Shown: positions 11,202 to 20,294 of the stretch, in pieces
How the letters are laid out: every line of letters begins with the position of its first letter
Numbering within the stretch: position 1 is the first letter of the stretch
Source: Glandiceps talaboti
Taxonomy: Eukaryota; Hemichordata; Enteropneusta; Spengelidae
Assembly: GCF_964340395.1 (NCBI RefSeq)
Contig: NC_135549.1
Span: forward strand, 23,883,342 to 23,947,341
Direction of reading: 5' to 3'
Length of the DNA: 64,000 nt
Made by a program: the position numbers and the translations under genes
Notes under the pieces: model-generated
Told to the model about the DNA's origin: nothing
Database searches by the model: none
The model's input: the letters and a program-made list of their open reading frames with translations, nothing else

Positions 11202-12424
11202 CGTCTGTCTGTCTGTGTGTCTGTGTCATCATTTTCTAAAAATCGGCTGGCTCAATTGTAATGAAATTTGGGATTTACAATTTTTAGGGTAATAGCTAGA
11301 CCTGATTAGGTTTTGAGACAGATCTGTTAATGTTTAATTAGAGAAATTTGCATATTCATGAAATCAACTAATTACGCAATATCTTAGGACTGCATACTTC
11401 AATTTCAATATAATTTAGTATATTCGTTCAACATAACAACATACATTTGTCCCATAAAATTCGTTGATGTATCTTACAGCGTTAATGAATAATTTGCATA
11501 ATTAATTATTTTTGGTAATTAGGCTATATCTTAAGAATACATACTTCAAATTCATCATAATTTAGTACATATGTTAACCATAAGAAAACATATATGTCCT
11601 ATCAAGTTTGTTGATGCACCGTACAGTTTTAATGAATAATTTGCATAATTAATGATTTTCAGTAATTTGGCTATATCTTAAGAATACATACTTCAATTCC
11701 AATATAATTCAGTACACACGTTAACCATAACAATCACATATATCCTGTGAAGCTTGTTTGTGTACCTTTCAGTGTTAATGAATAATTTGCATAATTAATT
11801 ATTCTTGGTAATTAGGCTATATCTTACGACTGCGTACTTCAATTTCAATACAATTCAGTACATACATTAACCATAACAAATTGTGTATGTCCTATAAAGT
11901 CAGTTGATGTACCTTACAGTGTTAATGGATAATTTCCATAATTAATGATTTTCAGTAATTAGGCTATATCTTAAGATTGAATACTTCAATTTCAATACAA
12001 ATTAGTATATAATGTTAACCACAACAAAGCAGGTACGTCCTATAAAATTTGGTGCTATAGCATACAGTTTTTATGAAATATTTGCATAATTAATGATTTT
12101 AGGTAACTACGTTGTATCTTAAAAATGCAAGCTTCAAATTTCGTATAATATGATACATATATCAACCATAATAATACGCACCTGTCCTATGAAGTTTGTT
12201 GCTACAACTTTTACCTTTTAATGAGTATTTTGAATAATGAACGATATTCAGTAATTGAGCAGTATCACGCACTCTTTGAATTCCGCATAATTTGGCACAT
12301 ACATTATCTTAAGAAAGCACGCTTGTCCAAAAACAAAGCCTGTTACCATAGTTTTTTTTTAGTTTTTTATTTTATTTGCATAATTAGTGATTCCCTTACG
12401 GGAGGCATTCAGTTTAAATCTGGT
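11117..12424. mobile_element. Non-autonomous element with inverted subterminal repeats, GTCT microsatellite and 147-bp tandem units
   Basis: The left end has CCTCCCGTAAG-AT-ACGGGAGG (a hairpin near 11126-11147); the right end has CTTACGGGAGG near 12396-12406 followed by CATTCAGTTTAAATCTGGT. A TCTG (= GTCT) tetranucleotide run lies at 11164-11222. The interior holds about six units starting at GCATAATTAAT: 11496, 11643, 11789, 11936, 12084 and 12232, a spacing of 146-148 bp. Subterminal inverted repeats, a GTCY microsatellite and central ~150-bp repeats are the known layout of Helentron-associated elements (DINE-1, pearl), so I infer that class. There is no coding capacity. Its right end forms the 3' end of gene A's reading frame. 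Confidence 0.75.
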
Positions 12425-14849
12425 CATATATGGTATTGTCGAAAGTTTGTTGGTTTGTGTCGTCAGTGCATTTCTCTGATTCACCTCTTCGCCAACAGAA
12501 GTGTCGAGTTATTAGAATGATAACAAAACATAACGATCCAGTCAATAAACCTCCAATAAATCCCAAGGAGATATACACATCAGACGATAACCTCTGCAAC
12601 TCAGTGTTTGCAAAGTTTGTCGTAAATCCATCTGTGGTAGTAGTAAACCTGGTACCATCAGATGTCAAACCGCCAATTGTTGTATGTGAAACAGTTGAAG
12701 TCAATTCCGTCGTTTTCGCTGTGGTTGTTCGCATTTTTGTGCGAGTTGTACTAACAGCCTTTACCATTGATGCGGTCACGTGCACCTTTAAAGCTCTAAT
12801 GCCAATGGAAGTCCCTTCGGCACTTTTTGCAACACACGCATAAGTACCTTCATTGTCATAGTCAATTTGCGGAATTAGCAGGTCGCCATTGTACAGTTGA
12901 GTTGGTTTGATTTCAGAGCAAATTTTGTCGCTGTCAGGAGGAATTACGCTACCGCGTGGAGTGATCCATAATTTGGTAGGTGTCGGGTCACCAATGACGT
13001 CACAGTCTAGTGTTACATTGTCACTCTCTGACGATGTAATAATTTTGTAAGGCACATAAAATACCGGTAGGGGATAACACATGAGCTCAGCGAGGGGAAT
13101 GGTCAGTATATCTTCACCTGCATACTGTTCAGGTGTTTCACATCTCATAGCAGTAATTCCAGAGGTCTGATTGTCATTGTCATCTAACCATTGTCTGATA
13201 TCCTTCAAACGGCAGTCACATGACCATGGGTTATTGTACATATACAGCCAATACAGGTCACCCAATCCATCAAATATACTTCCTGGTAATGTAGTGATGT
13301 GATTGTCATACATATACAGAGAGTATAGTTTATCTAATCCCTGGAATATATTTTCTTGCAAAGTTTCCAAATCGTTTCTGTACAGGTACAAATATCTCAA
13401 TTTGCTGAGTCCATAAAATATACTCTCTGGTAGAAATCTGATGTTGTTATCGGACAAATAAAGTGTGTCTAGACTGTACAATCCATTGAAGGAATTTTCC
13501 TGTAGGCAAGATATGTGATTGATATGTAATTGAAGGTTCGTCAATTTACCGAGATCACAAAAAATAAAATCTTCTATTGCAACAATATTATTGCTGTATA
13601 GGAGCAAGGTACGTAGGTCGTGTAGCCCATTGAAAATATGCGCAGGTAAATGACTAATATCATTACTGTGCAGGTACAAATACTGAAGGCTGTGGAGTCC
13701 ACTGAAAACATCCTCAGACAAATGACTAATATCGTTGCTGTATAGGGACAAGTACCGAAGTTTACCTAAGCCATAGAAAACGTCTGCAGATAAGGTAGTG
13801 AGTTTGTTGGAATAAAGACGCAAATATTGCAACTCATCTAAACCAACGAACGAATTGTTGCGTAGACGGGAAATTTCATTGCTGTATAAGCCAAGGGCGG
13901 TTAATTTACCAAGGTCTTGGAAAATAAAATCTTCTATATCTTCGATTTTATTTCTGTAGAGGTTCAAAGTCTGAAGGTTGTGTAACTCTCCAAATGCATC
14001 TACTGGCATAGTTATGAGTTTGTTATAATCAAGACGCAAAGCTTGCAAATTATACAAACCAACAAATGAATAGTTCTGCAGGCTGGAGATTTCGTTCTCA
14101 TATAAATTTAGTTGAGTTAGATTACCAAGGCTACGAAAAGTAAAAGCTTCTATTACAAGAATATCGTTTCTGTACAGGTACAAATACCGAAGATTGCCAA
14201 GATCACTGAAAACACCTACAGGTAAGTTCGTAAGTCTGTTTGAATAAAGACGCAAATATTGCAACTCATGTAAACCAGCGAACGAATTGTTGTGTAGACG
14301 GGAAATTTCATTGCTGTATAAGCGAAGGTCGGTCAATTTACCAAGGTTTTGGAAAGTGAAATCTTCTATAGTAGTAATATCATTGCTGTAGAGGTACAAG
14401 TACTGGAGTCTGTTTAGCCCATTGAAAACACCTACAGGTAAATGATTAATATCATTACTGTAGAGGTATAAGTACTGAAGGTTGTAAAGTTCGATGAAGA
14501 CATCTACAGGTAGTACTGTGAATCGATTGGTGTACAGAAACAGGCGTTCCAAATTAGACAACCCAGTAAATGCGAGTACTTCAAGTTCTTCTATTCTACT
14601 ACTGTACAGGTAAAGCCATGTCAAACTTGATAGAGTATCAAATGAATTGTTAGAAATACGGGCCAAATTGTTTCTATCCAGGTATAAAGTCGTTGTGTCT
14701 GTTGGAATTCCCTCTGGAATTTCTGTTAATCCTTGATTTCGACAATCAACAGTGGTCCCTTGACATGAACATTCTGTTGGACAGGTTTGGCTAGTAGCAA
14801 TATGCAGTATGAACCACAATAACATCGCTGATATCGCCAATACTGCCAT
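12414..14849 (-). CDS. Gene A: LRR-Ig transmembrane receptor with 20 LRRs and a truncated tail
   Basis: 811 residues from the ATG at 14849. I prefer this start to the upstream Met at 14945 because a splice acceptor (CTTCTCACAG) ends at 14855 and the signal peptide begins here. Order: signal peptide 1-22; LRRNT 23-54 (CPTECSCQ...VDC); 20 LRRs of 24 residues, 55-534; LRRCT from 535 (NNPWSCDCRLKDIRQW); Ig domain about 600-690 with C616, W628, Y670 and C672; Thr-rich stalk; membrane helix about 760-781. The tail has only about 28 residues and ends NTIYDQI; the last codons and the stop come from the repeat element at 11117-12424. LRRs 5-7, 8-10, 11-13 and 16-18 form a three-module higher-order repeat. 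Extracellular recognition is likely; the ligand is unknown. Nearest known families by architecture are LRIG, AMIGO and LINGO-like receptors. The frame is intact, but it may be a decoy or a dying gene. Confidence 0.93.
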   Translation of the reverse strand: MAVLAISAMLLWFILHIATSQTCPTECSCQGTTVDCRNQGLTEIPEGIPTDTTTLYLDRNNLARISNNSFDTLSSLTWLYLYSSRIEELEVLAFTGLSNLERLFLYTNRFTVLPVDVFIELYNLQYLYLYSNDINHLPVGVFNGLNRLQYLYLYSNDITTIEDFTFQNLGKLTDLRLYSNEISRLHNNSFAGLHELQYLRLYSNRLTNLPVGVFSDLGNLRYLYLYRNDILVIEAFTFRSLGNLTQLNLYENEISSLQNYSFVGLYNLQALRLDYNKLITMPVDAFGELHNLQTLNLYRNKIEDIEDFIFQDLGKLTALGLYSNEISRLRNNSFVGLDELQYLRLYSNKLTTLSADVFYGLGKLRYLSLYSNDISHLSEDVFSGLHSLQYLYLHSNDISHLPAHIFNGLHDLRTLLLYSNNIVAIEDFIFCDLGKLTNLQLHINHISCLQENSFNGLYSLDTLYLSDNNIRFLPESIFYGLSKLRYLYLYRNDLETLQENIFQGLDKLYSLYMYDNHITTLPGSIFDGLGDLYWLYMYNNPWSCDCRLKDIRQWLDDNDNQTSGITAMRCETPEQYAGEDILTIPLAELMCYPLPVFYVPYKIITSSESDNVTLDCDVIGDPTPTKLWITPRGSVIPPDSDKICSEIKPTQLYNGDLLIPQIDYDNEGTYACVAKSAEGTSIGIRALKVHVTASMVKAVSTTRTKMRTTTAKTTELTSTVSHTTIGGLTSDGTRFTTTTDGFTTNFANTELQRLSSDVYISLGFIGGLLTGSLCFVIILITRHFCWRRGESEKCTDDTNQQTFDNTIYDQI

Positions 14850-14854
14850 TCTAT

Positions 14855-15628
14855 CTGTGAGAAGTAAAAGAATACAGTAATGAATCTTAAAAGTTATGGC
14901 TTTAAATCTGTTGTTTTGAATAATTAATTCATTGTCTTGCTGCATTTATATAAAAGTGAGTTCGAGTACGTTTCCACTTTTCGAATTTGAATTGTACCTG
15001 CGACTACCAATGAAGAAAGTTCTACCGGAGATACAGATGAAGGAGGTAATGTCCTGCTACTAATCTTGTGTTTTGGAACCATTTGCCAACATCCACGGCG
15101 TGTCAATGATTACTCTCATTCCCAATATATATCTACATCTTTTAGTATTACTTCACTTAGAGTGATGTCTAGGAAGTGCATAACAACTCATAACGCACAG
15201 GCGCGCAGTTGAAAGTTTTTAGCATTGAGCTTTCGCGCTGTCTTGGACGCCGATCCTCATTATCAGAATATGCATAGCATAGCACCACTATATGTCACAT
15301 CTTAGTAACTACTATACAAAACATACCAAATGATCGGTGTTACAAATCGTATAATGTTAAACTTTTCGAAGGTGTTACAGTGAACGTATTGCCTAACACG
15401 CTATAGATAGCCTATCACATTCTTACAAGATTCATAGTATATCCAATCTCCCCCTTCCGATGACATGACGGCACTTAGTCCATTAAATGAGCTGTCATGG
15501 TGCAAACAAACATTTTCAACATTCAAACCTATGTGTAAGGAATAGTTGCTAATACATGATGGTGAAGACTTGTAAACTTGTGAAATTATTGTAAACTCTG
15601 TAGGCCCAACATTTTACATCGCAGGTAA

Positions 15629-15708
<80 letters not shown>

Positions 15709-17107
15709 TTACCTGCGATGTAAAATGTTGGGCCTACAGAGTTTAGATATATATATATATATATTTATTTATTTATTAATGGCAATGCATATCTATATAA
15801 AATAAATTATGTTTAATCTGCTTACTTATGGAAAATGTTGGTCCTACATACTTTGCATCGTAACAAATGGGGTCGTTGAATTCATAATGCAATACACAAC
15901 CCTAAAAAAGGGCTCTAAATATCAGCTTATATTGGTGTCTGAGGCCGAACACCACAATCGGATATAACAATGGTGTTACTGTACGTACATTATCTGGACA
16001 ACCAAGGTATGAGGCCCCATGGCTAGCATTAAATCCCTCCCCACAGTACATCACTGATAACGCAGTGTCAAAGTAGTCAGTCAAAAATTAAAGAGAATCG
16101 TGACAACCGAACTTCACGATAAATCTAAATTTCTAACACAGTCATGTGCATGGCTTGACGATGCGGATTCATATCACTTGTACGTTATTTCTCACATTCC
16201 TGCAAGCTGATAGTGTGGAACAGCCAGCGTGAGAACAATTATCGATCTCACACTCAATGCGCGAGTTAAATTTTGTTTTAGAAACCTATTGCTGATTGGT
16301 TTATTACATTCCGTGTGATATTCCATCTCAGCCCATTGATTGCCGAAATCAGACCACCCTAAATGGGATTGCAGCCAACTACAGAGATATACTATGGTTT
16401 GATGCCGAACACAATGCAACGACTTCGCTGCTCTCGAAGAGATGTCTGTAACTTAAATAATTCAGTACGATTGCCACAATTACTAATTTTCAACTTATGT
16501 CGATGACATATAAACAGAAATAAAAACATGGCTATTTGCACTAGATTGTCATGCATAAACTTGTCTTGACTGAAGATGTCACAGTGAGGTATTTTGAATC
16601 AGTATATTTTTTAAATATCTTTTTCATAATTTCTCAATGTCAGGAAACCGACGTCATTCAGTTACACTAGTCAACAACAAGTGTACGATTAGCGAGGAAA
16701 AGTAGAAGGTACATATATTTGCTGATTAACAGTTGATCCAGTACAATTTGTTAATTTCGAACACACCTATGCATGACGTGATGATGCCGATTCATATTAC
16801 TTATATAAGCACGTTTTATTTACATTTGATTGCCGAAATCTGACCACCTTAAATTGGATTTCATCCAAACATAGAGATACTATAGTTTGATGCAGAACAC
16901 ATGTCGAATGTCAACGCTGCGCCAGCGGTTATCACACAATCTCGACAACGAAGGTATGGGGAAACTGATTGTTTATCAAATAGCCTACGACCGTAATGGC
17001 CAACGACCGTCAACAATTTCTAAATCCAGGTTAACAACAACTGAATCGTAAAGATGTCATGTTGAAGAAAAGTTTAGTCATAGATCGTCGCCAATAAATT
17101 GACTTAC
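14855..17107 (-). other. Predicted 5'-UTR intron of gene A
   Basis: The acceptor CTTTTACTTCTCACAG lies 5 bases before the ATG on the minus strand. A strong donor, TTCAG|GTAAGTC, sits at 17107/17108. A weaker alternative donor, CGCAG|GTACAA, at 14997/14998 would give a 143-base intron. The acceptor is clear; the donor choice is inference. The interval otherwise contains the palindrome at 15592-15745 and no gene that I can recognise. Confidence 0.45.
15592..15745. repeat. Perfect 154-bp palindrome with AT core
   Basis: The arm TAAACTCTGTAGGCCCAACA... through CATCGCAGGTAAGG (15592-15630) is repeated exactly in reverse complement at 15707-15745, with 76 bp of alternating AT between. The two arms plus the AT core are symmetric about 15668/15669 with no mismatch found by eye. 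A diverged half-copy (ATGTTGGTCCTACATA) lies near 15837-15852. It is probably a fold-back element or a palindromic AT-rich repeat prone to cruciform extrusion. Confidence 0.9.
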
Positions 17108-17550
17108 CTGAAAATATCACTATGGCGCAACTGAAAATGTTTGCTCTGTAAATATGACAGTGTGTTTCCCATCAAGATCTCAGATCTCCACTGGATGGCA
17201 ACCTACAAACTAGACAGCAGTACCCTAGCGCATGACATTTTATTACCAATCGTACCTTGTTACGAACACACACCAAAATTGACCACTGGAAGAATGTAAA
17301 GATTTGAATTAAGTGGATTTTAGTGTTGCAATAAATCTTAGTCTGTATACACGGTATTATATTATAATTAGTCGCATGACTTTCTGTTGTAAATATGTGA
17401 TAGCATTTGATATGGTGAATCTAAGTTTACAAATGCTCAGCACACCAATCAAATCAAGTCGTTCAGGTCAACTCACCCTATCATTGATCAGTTTATATAT
17501 AGAACTATTTCAAGTAACACATTAGGACAATGCAAACAAAATTCCAACCT

Positions 17551-17612
17551 ATGTATGTATGTATGTATGTATGTATGTATGTATGTATGTATGTATGTAT
17601 GTCATGTATGTA
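17551..17612. repeat. TATG tetranucleotide microsatellite
   Basis: About 14 units of GTAT/TATG with one break (GTCATG) near 17600. It precedes the start of segmental duplication copy 2, just as the AT tract precedes copy 1. Confidence 0.85.
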
Positions 17613-17629
17613 TGTATGCATCTGTCTGT

Positions 17630-19235
17630 CTGAATTAGTATATGTATGTGTATTAGATTTCCAAAAAACGATTATCTCTGCATGTTTCTAAATCAATATT
17701 TATTCATTACTTAGCTCACTAATAAACATAAACATACCTGATGCTCTATCCTAAATGAATATTAACATGAATGTTTACTTTGACCTTTTACTCTGGTACG
17801 GGGCTAATATCATAGCAACGCATGACATGTATGAGAACGTCTGGGGAAGTCCCGCTATCGTTCTATAGTAATGAGCAGTTTGTTAACGAAATTGGTAGTG
17901 GACGTGAATTATTATGGAACATGACTTGCAGAACGATCTATTCAAAATTGACAAAAAGTCTACATGGTAAGATTTTCAAAGTTTATAATAAGTTCACTGT
18001 TTGAAAAGAAGAAATCATGACCGAAATCTCAGATTTTAAGTAGGTCTTGTCATTGGATTACATCAACCAAATACTATGGTATGGTGTGGTGATAGCTGCG
18101 TGTTGAAAACATGTCCAGGTAATTCGAAATGTCTGGATAAGTGTTTATTATACCATGCATAAGCGAAGAAATATGGAATATTGATACTGGTCGATCTACG
18201 TTACGACAACACTTGTCTATGTCACTGACTGGTTCTGCTATGTTCGAAAGATGAGTCCAAAATTGCCATTACTTTCCCCTGTATGTCTTAGTCTCGGTTA
18301 CCCAGCCTCTCGCAGCTGGGAGCTTTGTCGCCGAGACCACCTCTAAAGAAAGTCTGGGTATACGAAATTCCAACTAACCCGCGCAGGACGTAGCACTATG
18401 ATCTTGAGCAGTGCATCATGGGGAGTACTTTGCATCCAACATTGCAGGCTGAACGATTTGGGTACCCTTCGCTACATATTACCACTTTACAAGCTACTGA
18501 CATCCAATAATTACAACAAACCGGCCCTGTAAGCCCAATTTTATGCTTTGAAGCATTGTACTGTGTGACATCCGTCCCCGGGGAGTTGGAATGTGGTTTT
18601 CTCAGACCCCTATGGGGTGGCCTCGTAGTACAGTCCCCAGTGGTGAGAGTCTGGATAACCCAGACTACGATAATTCTGTGATGTTACTACCACTGGTACA
18701 ATTATGTTATTCTCCAATATTTTTCTTTATTCAACTGGGAAATACTGTCTTGTGATCTAAAATATTTGTCATTGCGAGTCGATAGACGAGTCTTAATCAA
18801 CTGAAATGTCTTATCCACCTGCCTGAAGCTTAAGCAAATGGTTGTATTAAATCTCATACCAGTATTCTTTTAGTGGTCTGGGTTTAAATTGTCATTATTT
18901 TACCAACCTTTATACTATATCATAAGAGAACCACATGAAACAAGAGTTAATGATAAAAAAACATATTATACTAGTCACTGAATGACTCAATAACTGGGCA
19001 ATATACATCATTTTTCCAACGAGAAATGTGCTATGTTTCGTGTGGATCCTAAATAAAGTATTACCTCGGATATTTACGCCGCAGGGTGAGTATTTAAAGT
19101 CAACATCTTAATTACAGACACAAAAAGGCAGTGTCTGGAGTAAAATCTGGCTCTCAATATTAGCAATAGCTAGCATTCAAAGTTGGCTGATAGTTGATCA
19201 CACTGTACATCATAAAAAGAATATAATTATGTTTA
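17630..19235. repeat. Segmental duplication, copy 2 (upstream of gene A, downstream of gene B)
   Basis: Matches 5870-7000 except for an extra block at about 18190-18785 that includes a MITE. It lies upstream of the predicted first exon of gene A, so it may include promoter sequence of gene A. No conserved open frame is present. Confidence 0.75.
18289..18668. mobile_element. MITE-like element with 23-bp terminal inverted repeats
   Basis: The left end TAGTCTCGGTTACCCAGCC matches the reverse complement of the right end, TAGTCTGGGTTATCCAGAC; 20 of 23 positions agree. The element is about 380 bp and non-coding, and it lies in the block that is absent from the paralogous copy at 6450-6500, which supports insertion after duplication. 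Confidence 0.7.
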
Positions 19236-20294
19236 CCCTTTGTATGCAAATGATTCAGTAAACTATATCTCTAATGATAGGGGGTGCTGCCCAAAGAGGA
19301 CATGTGAGACAAAAATAATAGCTTCACTCTGCCCAGAACACTGATGGTTACAGGAAACCACTTCCAGCACGTATAACGCAGATACCTTATTAAAACATAT
19401 TAAAATAATTTACACACACAGCAGAAGCACACGATTTGATCTTTTTATTTGCTAGATATGTCAACAAGCATTAATGTATATAGAGCAATTATAAGAGGCT
19501 AAACCGAAAGTCTAAAGCAAAACAAATATGGCGTTAGGGTATCCTATAAAATCAGTACGCATTATAATGAACAGAATGATATTCACAATACATCATACTG
19601 GTCAGATTTCGAAGATCATATACACGTCCATATGTTTCTAGGGTACCTTACGTGACGTCATAAGGTGTAAAGGGTTTGAATAATTATAAATTGAGAATAC
19701 CATAATAAGCTTACTGTTTAAAACACATGCCTGAAAACGAGCATATATCTTTAAAGTATAGTAAAATGGCATTTTTGTTCTTGCTCCCCCCCCCCCCATC
19801 TTGTGGTATTTTCCATTAGCTTGATTAAAGGTCTTCAGCAACATTCATTTGTAGAATCCGTGATACTCAGTCGATGGGGTGTAATAAACTAAAGATAACA
19901 TTTTGAAAGTTATTACTACACTTTCTGTTTCTGTTTTTGGCAAAGACATGTCAATCGCTTACAGCTAGTTAGTGTGTTGTAAAAGAATATAGATTGTTAA
20001 AAACGTATAGAATCACTATTTGAGTTACATTAGAAAATGTTATTGGGTTAGAAATCGCTTAAATAATTTCAACCATGAGCAATTTTCTGATTTTAAACGA
20101 GCAGAAGCCTTTCAACGTTTATGCTATTTCTTGAGTTGTGATATGTTCTATGACAAACTTAGGAAAATTCTTATCTGATGAATTCTAATACAAAAACCAA
20201 TAGTATTGATTACATTTGTTGCGAATGTCGCTTTTAATTTCACACGAAAGAAAGACTGTGTGATGTTTCATATCTAGGGTAGAATTCCTATTCA
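19236..20294. other. No gene seen; 3' flank of gene B
   Basis: AT-rich sequence downstream of gene B with a C homopolymer at about 19786-19797. A 68-residue minus-strand frame here has no recognisable features. Confidence 0.5.

Noticed and set aside
12430-12843. 137-residue plus-strand frame opposite gene A (similar frames opposite B, C and D, e.g. 20626-21069, 31657-32118, 32212-32571, 40402-40737)
   Set aside because: They are complements of the Ig, stalk and LRR codons; the receptor frames have signal peptides, domains and paralogues. These antisense frames recur only because the sense sequence is conserved.
12414-14849. Interpretation of the cluster as a somatically assembled VLR-like locus
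   Set aside because: Each receptor is complete in the germline. P1-P3 are ordinary decayed copies with stops and no sign of an incomplete acceptor gene with surrounding cassettes. Germline module exchange explains the data.
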